Shown here: positions 1 to 11,104 of the stretch, piece by piece
Numbering within the stretch: position 1 is the first letter of the stretch
How the letters are laid out: every line of letters starts with the position of its first letter
From: Rattus norvegicus
Taxonomy: Eukaryota > Chordata > Mammalia > Rodentia > Muridae
Length of the DNA stretch: 64,000 bases
Assembly: GCF_036323735.1 (NCBI RefSeq)
Contig: NC_086040.1
Location: forward strand, 3,228,321 to 3,292,320
Reading direction: 5' to 3'
Notes under the pieces: model-generated
Database searches by the model: none
Seen by the model: the letters and a program-made list of their open reading frames with translations, nothing else
What the model was told of the DNA's origin: nothing
Translations under genes and position numbers: made by a program

Positions 1-250
1 TTCTGCATATTAAACCATCTCTGCATACCTGGGATGAAGTCTACTTGATCATGGTGGATGATTGTTTTGACATGCTCTTGGATTCGGTTTGTGAGAACAT
101 TATTGAGTATTTTTGCCTTGATATTCATAAGGGAAATTGGTCTGAAGTTCTCTTTCTATGTTGAGTCTTTGTGTGGTTTAGGTATAAGAGTAATTGTGGC
201 TTCATAGAAGGAATTATGTAGCACTCTGTCTGTTTCAAGTTTCTTCTTAA
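1..250 (-). mobile_element. LINE-1 ORF2 fragment, cut by window edge
   Basis: On the minus strand this reads as the start of the L1 ORF2 reverse-transcriptase core. The stretch LHNSFYEATITLIPKPHKDS is visible near 160-225 and is followed by degraded frames. The match ends near position 250, where unrelated sequence begins. The element continues off the left edge, so its length and insertion site are unknown. The frame has stops and is non-functional. Confidence 0.9.
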
Positions 251-3200
251 TGGGACCTTGATTGCTATTGTAACTACTTAGAGTGGGGAAATATCCAACA
301 CCATTGGCATTACTTGCAGAAAAATGCAGGAATGAAGAAGAGGGATGTAAGGAGAAACTGCTGTGTGTAATCCATGCACCTGTGTGCTGCAACGTCTGAC
401 TAAGGGCTCTTCTGCCTTCTTTGCTCTTGGTGTATAGTGAGTGAACACTAGAAGGTCATGTGAGTATTTGCATCTTTTCAATATCCTGGATATTTCAATC
501 ATTACCTGATAAAATTTCTTTCCAGACTGGCCTAAACTTGACTTGTTATTCCTTGGCTTTGAAGGTTGGCCTAGAATTTTTTTATTTAAAAGATTAATTT
601 TGGTAGAGTTGAATCTGCAACCAGAAGATGTTCAGGAGTTATGCTGAGGTTTAAGCAGATCCTTGCCTCAGACAGATCCTTAGGCTCAAAATCGTCCAAA
701 GCACTCATCCTGTGTCATATCTGAGGCACTCTTAATTATTATTATTCAAAATCATTTGATTTGAGTGAAACTCATCATTAAGGGGGTTTTAGAAAAGTCA
801 TGACCATCAGAAATTGCTGAGACTATCAAATGAGAAGTCAAGTACAAATCTTCTGAAAATTCAACCTTTAATGCTGCAATTCCAGAATAAGAAGTAGGTG
901 TCAGCAGGGAAACTGTGGCACATGAGTTTTGTAGTGGTAAACCCCAGAGTAGCCTTGAAGTGGAATTGTCCAGATGTCCCTCAGTCAGAAAGTGAAAACG
1001 TACAACGTTGTACACCTTTCCATAGATTTTTTTCTCAGTTTGAGTATACATGCAACTATTGTCACTGAATTAGTCATAGTCATTAGTCACTAGTTATCTG
1101 AGTCGAAATATATCTGACAGTATCTCATTACTATTCAAAGATTTTTTTCTTGGATTGTGGTTGTGGAGATTTCCTACTTATTTGTGCTGATAGTTTTGGT
1201 TCCCATGTCAGGTAAGATATGATAAAGGGAACCCTTATTGGTAAATGCTGCTCATTTTGCATCCAGTGGGAACAGTGAATCAGAGAACTGAAGAGGCTAA
1301 TATAGCACCACGAATGGTCCATTGTCTCAAATTAAGCCTACTATGCATAGCCTTGTGAACTTCCTAAGCAGGCTTGCATAACAGGTTAAGATACCTTATT
1401 TCTAACTTCTGGTTTTCAGGGGAATTCACTTTATTGGCTGAGCTGTCTATAGGTTATGCTCACTATGTACATATCTCATTAAAGGTTTGGTTTTTTTTTT
1501 TCCTTATGTTACATTAGTAGCCTGTGTGATATCTTATATTATGTTTAACTGGGACCCGAACCACATTCTGCAAAGTACTCGGCTTGTATTTGTGAACAAA
1601 TGTATTTGGTTGGGTACAAAAGTGTGTATGTCTGGGTGTCTGTCTGTCTGTTTGTCTGAGTGTCTGTATACATGCATGCTTCCATGGACAATATAAAATT
1701 TATTGACCAGAATGAAAAGAGAAAGGATGAAAGGCTGCAGGACCCCTGAAATAGAAAGCACTGGTCACTGAACCAAAGGACTTGGCTGAGAAGATGCATC
1801 ATCATATCGGTGTCACTGAGATGAGTTATAAGCTCAGGATGGGAGGACTCAAGTAGATCACCTGTACTTGTAAACAGACTTTTCAGGTCTTTGACTTTCT
1901 ACATAGTTCTCTGCAGTTGTCAGCTAGGAGCAGTTCAGAATATTGTTCTGGTACATTTTAAAAGAATTTCTGTCCACCAACTATATGTGATCCACATAGA
2001 TTCTCGCTATTGTATACTCATCCATTCCATCTAAGCTCTCTAGTATTTTCTGAGCCCACTGCCTTTAAGTTTCCCTCCAAATAGTTTTATGATACTGATA
2101 AACAAAAGAGTGATATAGTCTATTATCTGCATGAGCATCTCCATTAGATTTCAGTGCCTCCCATTGGGAAGATTTTCAAGCAGCATATTCTTGCTGAATT
2201 CAATATCACTTTGGTGTGCATATATTTCCTGAAATACTGATTCTCTAGGTCTCGGCAGATATTGAGATTTCAAGTGGAACCCAGACAAATTTCTACACTG
2301 GAGGAACAATAATTGCCTTCCTTTCAGTGATGGCCCGGTGTCCAAGGCCTTCCTATATTTTTTCTAGGTTGCCACATCTCTCCCCTACCGACATTAAGAC
2401 ATTGCAGCATGATATTACAGTATAAAACATAAGGATGATTGTTATAATGTGCTGTTCACATTTCTATTTCTAGGAGATTTTAAAAGCTGAGAAAGTCCTT
2501 TGAGACCCCTTTCCCTATTTTCTTGGGCATGAGAGAATGATCTCAGTTGAAATATCATACTGTATTATCCTGTTGAATTATGCTGTTGTGTTTTGTATAA
2601 CTGACATGACAGGTCCCCACCAGGCCATTTCTACCACTTAGTCTGAAATACGCCTGTAGATTCTTGCACTGCTCACAGACCAGGACTATAACTCTCAGAG
2701 ACAGAACTGTCCACGAGGAGCACTGAGTGTGCAAAAAATGACAAAACCTAATTCATCTGATTCCTCATAACAGTAGTAATATGGGTTGCTCTTGACAGAG
2801 AATGAGGCACCGCATGGAACATGCCTCATTTTTAATCATTTGAGGACTTGTCCATCAACAACCAACCACCCTGAATGAGGAATGTCTTCACACATCTTCG
2901 AAGGGATTTTTACCATCTTGCCTGATGATCTACTATGTTTGCAAGGGCGAGAACTGGCTGTAGATGTATGTTGCAATATCTGCAGCAATTGAATGCTGCC
3001 TAATGTACCTTCTCTATTTGGTTTCTGGTTTGAAGTTTGATTATTTTATGTGTTTGGTTTTCCTTGTTTACATTTGACATTTTGATATTTATCTGGTAAC
3101 TTTTGTTTTATTAATTAAAATGCTATATTACTAAGGTTATATACATTGAATTCATTGATTCCCCACTTTAAGTTGTTGTTGAATAAATTAATAAGGGCCT

Positions 3201-3360
3201 ACAAATAAAAATGTGACCTGTAAGCATTCACTCATAATAACCTCCTGAGTCTCATGTGGTTCTTCTTCCTATAACAGCACAAGTATAAGGCAACTGTGGT
3301 ATTCTGCAATTTTCAAGCATCTTAGTCTTCATCAGCTGTTTATAGCCAGGCAAAGCTTCA
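251..3360. other. Gene-free stretch, no recognised content
   Basis: I see no exon with splice context, no RNA gene and no confidently named repeat here apart from the short TCTG-like tract listed separately. A 99-codon minus-strand frame at 752-1051 has no family resemblance I can name and is probably chance. Old, highly diverged repeats may be present but are not recognisable by eye. Confidence 0.5.
1627..1668. repeat. Imperfect (TCTG)n microsatellite
   Basis: Runs of tctg/tgtc interrupted by single substitutions (gtctgggtgtctgtctgtct and onward). It is a short simple repeat with no function suggested. Confidence 0.8.
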
Positions 3361-3439
3361 CAGGAAACTGTGTTCTTTTTTTTTTTTTTTTGGTTATTTT
3401 TTCCGGAGCTGGGGTCCGAAACCAGGAAACTGTGTTCTT
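3361..3439 (-). mobile_element. Truncated rat ID SINE with perfect target-site duplication
   Basis: The direct repeat caggaaactgtgttctt (17 bp) occurs at 3361-3377 and again at 3423-3439. Between the copies is a 45-bp insert. On the minus strand it reads as the tail of an ID element (ggaccccagctccgg) followed by an A-rich tail. ID elements derive from BC1 RNA and are mobilised by L1; they are much more abundant in rat than in mouse. Only the last 25 or so bases of the ID body are present, so the insertion is strongly 5'-truncated. The perfect duplication suggests a fairly recent event. Confidence 0.9.
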
Positions 3440-3825
3440 AATGTAGCTTATGTGTCATGCTCTGTGGATCCCAAATTCATGATGAAAAATATCCTTGTTG
3501 TATCCTTGCATTCTTAAATTTAGCTACATTCATTATCACAAGAAAGCAGAAGCTTAGAAATAATTCTCTAATACATTAGAGAAAATAAAAATATTCAATA
3601 TGGGAATATAAAAAGAGGTCAGGAAACACAGGGATATATGCCTGTGGATTCCTTGAAATATAGAATCAGCAGATTTCAATAATTCCAGTAATACTGTAGG
3701 AATGGATAGTTTTATTATTGTTGGTCTGTTTTTAGTTATTTCTGATAATGATATTTTTGCTGAGTTCTATTTGATATATATTATAACTTCTTCTGTTGGG
3801 GAGGTGTTTCAGGTTTTTACATTTT
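3440..3825. other. AT-rich stretch, nothing recognised
   Basis: AT-rich sequence with a short open frame beginning at 3702 that shows no known family. Nothing else is supported. Confidence 0.5.
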
Positions 3826-3960
3826 TCATTGGATACTTTTTATATATTTTTTCAAATATTATTCCTCTTCCCAGTTTTTACTAATGAAACAACCCATTCT
3901 CTCCCCACAACCCCTGCCTCCATGCTGGTGCTATTCCACCAGACTATGCTCTCCCTCTCT
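3826..3960 (-). mobile_element. L1 3' end fragment
   Basis: The plus strand reads as the reverse of an old rodent L1 (Lx-type) 3' terminus: attggatac, then an AT-rich part, then a C-rich part (ctctccccacaacccctgcc). The same terminal pattern recurs at 5210, 41034 and 61220. It is strongly diverged. Confidence 0.65.
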
Positions 3961-4800
3961 CCTTCCTCTGTTTGTTTGCAAGCAATTCTGACAGCAGACA
4001 GAAAAGGGCAGTGGATTTCACCCATACCTGAAGTGACAGAGCATTATTATTTGCCCCTTAGGTCCACTGGGATTCAAATTCTCAAATAGATGAGCGATGT
4101 TACAGTGCCTGTTCTGATATTTTGTTATTCCTTGTGTGGTGCATTATTTGGACTGAATAACTCCCAAATAAAGGGAGAAGTTTTTTGAGACCTGTAGGGA
4201 CACATACAGAAGTAGTCATTCTAATGGTCTAGACTGCTAGGCATTCATGTAGGACATTAGTAGGCCCAGGATAATGCTTTAGCAGCTCAGCATGTTCAGG
4301 GTCGGAGTAGTTCTCTCATATCTCATTCTGTGATGTATTGCAGATTGAGGCCCATCAGATGAAATGAAGAAGTGAAGAACTCTCCTGGAAGTGGAACTGG
4401 TGAGTAACACCTGTTGATGCACAATCAAAGCAGTGTTAAGGGCAAGATTCATACTAGATTTGGGATATGGAAATTTCAGCATAGATCACTCATCTTTGGT
4501 GGAGAATGTTTGTTTTCTGGACTAGGAAGGGTGAGGGGTGGTAAATCCTGCTATTTTACCACATTAGATCTCACAGTATAATATGAAGTGTTTTCCTCTG
4601 ATAAATAATTGATTAATGTGGTGTTCCAAGAATGATGTGACTTAAGACCATATGTCCGAGACATGACACTTGGAGTAACAAATTCCATGGTCCTATTGAT
4701 TTCTGCTGTCAAACTAATGTCAAGACAAATATACTATTTATGAATGATAGAGAAATTTACACAGAGTACCACCTTACAGATACAGAGATAATTAAGTACT
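3961..4800. other. Gene-free stretch, nothing recognised
   Basis: No gene, RNA or clear repeat could be recognised. The short minus-strand frame at 4279-4482 has no family resemblance. Confidence 0.5.
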
Positions 4801-4925
4801 ATGACTGAAGTGATCATAATGCGAGTTGTCTCAGCAAGTCCAAGAACTGGTCTCCATCTCTCTAAACCTGAATTCCTTCCATAAGACCCATGTGGTTTAA
4901 GGAATGTACAAACCTGCCACACACT
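4801..4925 (+). mobile_element. B4/RSINE1-like SINE fragment
   Basis: The segment gagttgtct-agcaagtcc...aaacctgaattcc...agacccatgtgg resembles the tRNA-derived body of rodent B4/RSINE1 elements. A diverged sister copy lies at 31008-31125 with the same order of blocks, which supports an interspersed repeat. Confidence 0.6.
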
Positions 4926-5209
4926 GTGCTCTGATTTTAACGTTTTATGGAGGTACAAGTTCTTAACCCACAGAAAATAAGAAATCTAGTTAATATTTCT
5001 TTCTTATGGTCTTTTTCCTCCATCTGATATAATCACAAAGATTGATTAGTTTGTGTTTCATTTGAGAGATTTACTTGACTATTTGTTTTTGTTGCCTTGA
5101 ATCTATAGAAACTAGGGAGGCCTACATTAGAGCATTCCGTACCTTGAAAAAAAATTGCTTTAAGGAATGTGATCTGTGAGAATATGCAACTGAGCTGATA
5201 CTTACTTTT

Positions 5210-5335
5210 TGCCTTTTTTTGCAATTTTTTTTGTTTACATTTTAAATGTTATCCTCATTCTAGGTTTTCCCTCAAGAAACCTGATATCCCAACCCCTTCC
5301 TGCTTCTATGAGTGTGGTCATATTTTTGAGCACTT
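5210..5335 (-). mobile_element. L1 3' end fragment
   Basis: The plus strand has tttgtttacattttaaatgtt followed by a C-rich part (cccaaccccttcctgc), the reverse of an old rodent L1 3' end. It is short and diverged. Confidence 0.7.
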
Positions 5336-6109
5336 GTCACAGTGAAAGATCAAAAGATAGAAATGACTGGAATAAAAAGATACATCTACGTTTCCTAGAC
5401 CTCAAAGTCATGATGACGTGAGGGGCTCTTTATGAGCAAAGATTCTCCTAATATGGTTAAATAATTTATCTCACATTTTGAGGGACATTGGAAGGGACGA
5501 GAAAATAATTCAAAAAGTCTGTTCTCTCCCTAAAAGTGTGGATTGAAATTCAGCTAATTATAATCTAATAGTTTTTGTTCCTGAAACCAAGATAAGAGAA
5601 GATAAATTAGTAATCATTAGATAAAAAAAATAAAAAAGTCCTAAAATTGCAAAGATGTAAGATATGACTGAAAGAGTTGCCATTTAATTTTTGTCTTAAA
5701 TTTCTACAGATCACTTTTTGGTCATTCCATGCATTGTGAGTTGGAAAATGCTTCCTCCCTTAAACAGGATATACTATGAAAACCACTGTGTGCTCTTGTT
5801 TGTAAAGAACAACTAGAAACATCCATTTACTTTCAAAGTAATCATGCTTTATATTATGGTTTGAAGTTTCCCCTAGTTTCAGAGAAGCAAGGTTGGAGGC
5901 AGCGATACTAGGAAACTTGAACAAGAAAGCTTTCATTTAGATAAGCTTTTGAGGTTTCTAAAAACATCAGTTTTAATAGAGTTGTCTTTATGTTGGATTA
6001 CTTCTAGATAATTCATAGTTCTCTTTGCATTTTAAGTATTTTGATCCACAATATTTTATTATTTATTTTCATACAATTGTTAGGGGAGTTTCTCACAGAT
6101 TTTTTTCAC
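5336..6109. other. Gene-free stretch, nothing recognised
   Basis: AT-rich sequence with no supported gene or repeat call. Confidence 0.5.
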
Positions 6110-6760
6110 AGTATATTTTTATTGGCATAAAGGAAGCCTAAGGACTTTTGTCTTTATGTTGTATTCTGCATTTATGAATATATTTATCAGTCTTAAGAGA
6201 CTTTGATATATTTTTAGAGTTTTTAAAATAGTATCACATAATCTATAAATAAGACCACTTTGACTTCTCCATTTTTTCATTTTTCCCCCTGTTATTTCTT
6301 TAGTTGTCATATTGTTCTAGCTAAAAATACTATACATACTGTACTTCATAGGTATGAAAAGAGTGTATATTCTTGCCTTGTTCCTGATTGCAGTGGAACT
6401 GCTTTTAATTTTTGACTCTCTAGGCTTGTTGGATCTTGCCGTTACTATGTTGAACTATATCTTCCATAGCTATGGCTTCTCAAGGACTTCAGTCATGAAT
6501 GAATGTTGGATTTTTTACAGGCCAATTTTTTGCACTTAATATGGTGGTGGTGTTAGTTGTGCCTTTAGTTATTTTATGTAGTAGAATACAATTGTTGATA
6601 AATGTATGTTAAATCAAACTTGTATGTCTGGACTTCAGAAAGATTACCTTGTGGCAGATTTTTTTTTTATTTTGTCTTGAACCTGATGATAAGTATTTTA
6701 TTGATAATATGTGTGTATAGGTACAAATTATTCTGTAATGATCTCTTCCTCTCTTTTTCT
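6110..6760 (-). mobile_element. LINE-1 ORF2 fragment (RT region)
   Basis: In the plus orientation the sequence follows the reverse complement of the L1 ORF2 reverse-transcriptase region: a block around ctataaataagaccacttt at 6243, then a block about catgaatgaatgttggattt at 6494. Many stops and indels are present. It is an old, inactive fragment, probably the same lineage as the block at 7125-7320. Confidence 0.75.
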
Positions 6761-7124
6761 GTCAATTGACTATAATTCTATCTTCCTCGCTCTTTTCCTT
6801 CCTGTTTGCCTCTTTCTCACCATGTTTCCCTCCCTCTCCCTTTTTTCTGCCAATTGTTAGGTATTACCATATTAAAAATAGATTATTAATGTATGTGATC
6901 CTTTTGTCCAATTTATGAAAGTCTAAGAAACTTTAAATTTTCTTTAAATGTCTAATCAAATTTTAATATCGAATATATGAAGTCCTATGATATTTTCAGT
7001 GGGAGATTTTAAATACTTGCGACTATGTCATTGGTTAGAATGGTGCTATTTAAATTATGCACATTCAGCGGATTTAATATTGGTATATCAAATACTTGCA
7101 GTAGATCACGAATACTTTAAAAAA
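6761..7124. other. Pyrimidine-rich and AT-rich spacer
   Basis: Positions 6745-6845 are rich in T and C (ctcttcctctctttttctg type). The rest is AT-rich. It may be decayed L1 linking the two flanking ORF2 fragments, but I cannot show this. Confidence 0.4.
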
Positions 7125-7320
7125 ATATTCTACTTCTGTTAATATTCTCCATGTCTCCTTTTCTCTCTAAAATTTTCTAAATTCCACCTGTTCTTTTACC
7201 TAGCTTGGCCAGAGTTTATAACAATCTTGTTAATATTTTCAAGAACGAACTCCTCCTTTCATTAATTATGTTTTGGTTCTAATTTTATTGATATCAACCA
7301 TGATGAGTTTGATATACATG
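7125..7320 (-). mobile_element. LINE-1 ORF2 fragment
   Basis: The plus strand reads as reverse L1 ORF2 between the endonuclease and reverse-transcriptase domains: ctagcttggccagagttta, then aatcttgttaatattttcaagaacgaactcct-like blocks, then ttgatatcaacc. It lies 5' of the 6110-6760 segment in element order, so both may come from one L1 copy. Confidence 0.75.
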
Positions 7321-7520
7321 TTATACCCCTTCCACAAGGCTCAAATGCCATCCCAAAAGATGGGGCAAGGACTGTAATGCGCAAATAGAGGATTTATCAG
7401 AGGGAAAGTGTATCTTCAGGGCAAGAGGAGTGCTGCCCTCTTGGCACTTAGCATCTGTGGTACCCTGCAGAGCTTCGAGCCATTCAACAGTCAAGAATGA
7501 AGCGAAAAGTCTTGAGGGCT
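7321..7520. mobile_element. Unclassified rodent interspersed repeat
   Basis: The block ccttccacaaggctcaaatg, catcccaaaagatggggcaa and gagccattcaac resembles a common rodent dispersed repeat (RMER-like). I cannot assign the family with confidence. A RepeatMasker run would settle it. Confidence 0.4.
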
Positions 7521-8069
7521 CCTACTCCTAACTGGAATATTATGGAGAATTATTGTCTTCTGTTGGAGGTTTGAACAATTATTTCTAAGGGTTTATCATG
7601 GGGTTCTTAAACAATAATTTATTGTGCAAGATATACAAACCTAGGATTCAAAGAAGTAGAGAGAGATGTAGGAGGCATAAATGGGAATATTATCATCAAA
7701 ATACAAGGGTGGAAATTCACAAACAATTAAATATTTAATGTATATTTCTCAATGTTATGTATGTAGCTAATGTTTTATTATACAGGAATGTTTCATTAAG
7801 TCACTTTATGGGATTCTATAAACTACACCATGTCTGCCCATTCTGTGAGTTCAATGAGAGTGCATTATCTTATTTGCCATTAACAAATTTAAAACAACAT
7901 CTACAGAAATAGTAAATATTATTTCCATGTACACATACAATGGGATTATATAAAATATAATCATAAAACTAAAATATTATATATCAAGAAAAAATAAATA
8001 GAATTGTCTACATATATAACCATAATTTTTGCAAAGGTAAGAAATTCAAATGACATAGAAACTTAATAA
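7521..8069. other. AT-rich stretch, nothing recognised
   Basis: Very AT-rich sequence without a supported gene. It could be decayed L1 ORF2 leading into the next element. Confidence 0.4.
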
Positions 8070-8840
8070 TTATCATTCTTAGACTTTACAGAAATGCAAA
8101 TGAAAATTATTCTGAGATATTTTTCATATATAGCCTAATAACACATAAGAGAGCTCACGTTTGCTGGGTTATGGATCAAGGGGAACATTTAGATTCTCCT
8201 AGGGGCAATGTAACCTTCTTTAGTAAACTTGGAAATTAGTATAATGTTTCTTCAGGAAGGTGGTTATGGGTGTACCTCAATTACAATTCTAGGGCATATA
8301 TGCAAATGTTTCATCCTAGCCTAGAAATCCTTGCTCAACCATGTTCAATTAAGGTCTAGTATAATATTCAGAATGTGGAAATATTCACCTTCTACATTAA
8401 CAGATGAATGCATAAAGAAAATGTGGTGAATTTTCAGATTGGACTGCTGCTTAATAAATGCAAAAGGAAAAAGGAAAGCATGTCATTCTCTGGACAATAA
8501 ATGGATCTTGGAGAATTCATCCTGGATGAGGTGGTCTAGATCAAAAAGTACAAATGTGTTACATGTTCAGTTTAATCTGAATGTTAATTCTTAAATCTGT
8601 GTAACTAAATGATCAGTTTACTGTGAGAAGCTAGAGAAGTGGGCTAGTTTGTCCTCATTTAGAGAAGTACAAATTTACTTATGGATTGCTGAGGGTAACT
8701 GTCAGAAATGGAAATGTCAAATGTAATGAGAAAGGGATGAGGGTGATAATGGAGGGAATATTGAGAGGAACAGTTAAAATTTAAAAAAAAAACATTTGAG
8801 GCATTGAAAAGAAGCTAATGGAGTCGAAATGCAAATTTTA
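8070..8840 (+). mobile_element. Old L1: end of ORF2 plus 3' UTR
   Basis: The plus strand follows the L1 ORF2 C-terminal coding region: gaaatgcaaatgaaaattattctgag near 8093, agggcatatatgcaaatgttt near 8291, gaaaatgtggtgaattt near 8417, and aaatggatcttggagaattcatcctggatgaggt near 8500, which is the usual ORF2 end. An A-rich, L1-type 3' tail follows to about 8840. It is diverged by many indels and non-functional. Confidence 0.85.
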
Positions 8841-9003
8841 ATTCAATTTTTTTGTATAGGTAGCTTAAGAATTATTATACATGCAAGGAGAGACGATAAA
8901 ATATTTATTTGTCCATCTATGTGAAATTTCACTAATAAGTAAGTCATAAATTTACTGAGTATATATTTCACTAACCCTACATAACAGATAACGAATATGT
9001 GAT

Positions 9004-9005
<2 letters not shown>

Positions 9006-9038
<33 letters not shown>

Positions 9039-9041
9039 ACA

Positions 9042-9095
<54 letters not shown>

Positions 9096-9174
9096 AGAGA
9101 GAGACAGAGACAAACAGAGAGACAGAGAGACAGAGAGAGACAGAGAGAGACAAAGAGAGAGAGTGTGTGTGTGT
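9006..9174. repeat. Compound microsatellite (AT)n-(AT)n-(GAGACA)n-(GT)n
   Basis: An AT run spans 9006-9036, a second AT run spans about 9046-9093, a purine-only GA/GACA tract spans 9094-9168, and a short GT run follows. The long minus-strand frame across it is a low-complexity artefact. Confidence 0.97.
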
Positions 9175-9319
9175 TTACATTGAAAATGTCATTCCTCAAA
9201 CTGGTCTTTGTTCATTAAATCCACCAAGCCATTCTGATCGTTCTTTTTTATAAGAGGGTGCTACCCCATCTACATACGCACTTCTACTTTAGCACTCTAT
9301 ATAAAAGTGATTCTCTGGG

Positions 9320-9790
9320 ATATCAAATTTCAACAGGCACAATTGCCTCCTTACTCAGAGATGGCAGATGAGGCAGTTGTCTTCTCCATAGGCTCTGCTA
9401 TCTATTTAGCAGAAGCCATGGACTGGCCCAAGTGTACCCTTCAGTAGGTGGTTAATTTCCTGAGCCATTGAAAGGTAAACTTAATAGATACTGATGTTCT
9501 TCATATTGGGTTTTGAGGCCCTTCACATCCTTCAGGTGGTCCTCTAACTCTTCTTTTGTGGTCATCATGCTCAGGTAAATGGTTGTCTCTGAATATCTGC
9601 ATTATTCTCAGTCAGGTGCATGCAGAGCCCCTCTTTGGAAAGCCCTATCAGTCTCTCATCTGAAAGCCCATATTGGCAACAGGAATATTTCTAGGACTTG
9701 GAGTGTCATGGAGGAGTTGTCATTGGATGGCCTTTCATTTAGCCCCTGCTCCTTTTTCTGGCTTTGCATTATTTTAGACATGGCAATTAT
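9320..9790 (-). mobile_element. L1 3' UTR fragment (Lx-type)
   Basis: The plus strand matches the reverse of an old rodent L1 3' UTR: ggctctgctatctatttagc, then cccttcagtaggtggtt, then a stretch ending ttcaggtggtcctctaactc. The same 3' UTR type is present in sense at 24140-24600. It ends shortly before the ERV LTR at 9891. Confidence 0.8.
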
Positions 9791-9890
9791 AGTGTAATTT
9801 AAAATATGTAGGCATAATCATACCTCTTAAGGGGGGCATGTCTTGATTCAGAAGGCAGTATCTTGTGGTCCTCTCTCCCTGTTGCTAGGT

Positions 9891-10488
9891 TGTCCCCGCC
9901 AGCAGGGACCCAGTTATTCAGGGTCCCGAAGGGGCGCTACCCTGGGGCCTAAATGGGGGGCGAGAGAAGAAGGAGACCAAGCAAGATTCTGTTGTCAAGG
10001 TCTCGTTTATTGGAGTGAATGTTACAGCTTTTAAGGCTTTCAGGTAGAGGGAGTGTCCCTAGTGAAACACAAAGGAGGGGAAGACCAAGCAAGATTCTGT
10101 TGTCAAGGTCTCGTTTATTGGAGTGAGTGTTACAGCTTTTTAAGGCTTTCAGGTGGGGGGGTGTCCTTTGTGAAACATGAAGGAGGGTGAGATGAGGGTA
10201 TAGGCAGTGTATAGCTGGAGGCAAAGAGGTCATGTGATGAGGTCAGGTGGTGGAGACACTGGGTGTAGACTGAGGAGTTAACTGGTATCTGCTTGAGCTG
10301 AGGCATCCCTTGAATGTTATTTTCCTGTGCCGTAAATTTTTGGGAGAGGCTTTCATTCAACAATATTAAGACTTAAGGCAGTCATCTTAGGGGTGAGTCT
10401 CTGTGGCCAAAAAGCCCAGAGTCACCTAGTCACTTTGAACCATGCAGTCAAAAAGCGGCTAGGCCCAAATCCAATATGACTCTGTACA
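9891..10488 (-). repeat. ERV 3' LTR with internal 108-bp duplication
   Basis: On the minus strand it starts TGTACAGAG and ends GGGGACA, matching the second LTR at 15176-15665. By hand count about 16 of 490 shared positions differ, roughly 97% identity. It is longer than its partner because a 108-bp block (9975-10082) is repeated at 10083-10190. The polypurine tract lies just upstream in element orientation. Confidence 0.88.
9975..10190 (-). repeat. Tandem 108-bp duplication inside LTR carrying AATAAA
   Basis: Both units begin gaccaagcaagattctgttg. Each contains tttatt on the plus strand (10006-10011 and 10114-10119), which is AATAAA on the element strand, so the presumed poly(A) signal is doubled. 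The partner LTR has one copy (15291-15296). Confidence 0.9.
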
Positions 10489-10513
10489 TCTCCCCCATTA
10501 TCCTTTTTTTTTT
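10489..10513 (-). promoter_or_regulatory. Polypurine tract of the ERV
   Basis: On the minus strand there is an A-run followed by ggataatgggggaga directly before the LTR start (TGTACA). This is the expected place for plus-strand DNA priming in a retroelement. An equivalent tract precedes the other LTR at 15666-15692. Confidence 0.75.
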
Positions 10514-11104
10514 AAAGACCATTAGATGGAAGTAGTGGTCTGAGAGAGATCAGACATACCTCATAGATTGCCCAGCTCGGCCATGGCGAACCACTCTTGC
10601 AGTTAGGACTGCACCCCAATGGCTAGGAATGAACTTATGCTGTCACACACCATTCTGGGCTATACGTTTGTGTTATTGAGGAAGAAACTGCCAGAGGAGC
10701 ATTTGACTGGCCCATACATTTAAACGGGGTGTAGCCACCTCTGTCTTATGATCGATCTCTCAAACCCCAGCCTTATCTGTCATAGAATCACCTTGTCACC
10801 CCCAAGGTTCCTATCTTAGATTGGTCAAGGGTCAGAGGAACTTGCCCGTCTCTGAGGAAACTACATCAGGTCTTCTTCTCATTCCTCTTACTTGAGCCCA
10901 GGGGCGAAAAAGTAGGAGCCAGATGACAATAATTTAGGAGATTGTGGAAGTTGAGCCTCTCCCGATAAGTAGTGGGCACCTCATCTGGTTCTCCTCAGCT
11001 GCTGTGGCCATACCACCAAGGGCCTAGTCAAGCCGCTCCTGTAATAAAATTTAGAATTCCCAATTGTTAGCAACTACTCCAGAAAGTTCACCCACTATGC
11101 TTTC

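Noticed and set aside
752..1051. 99-codon minus-strand ORF as a gene fragment
   Set aside because: No domain, splice signal or family resemblance; the length is within chance for this window.
8843..9199. 118-codon minus-strand ORF with SLSLCLS and IYIYIY runs
   Set aside because: It is a translation of the AT and GA microsatellite, not a gene.
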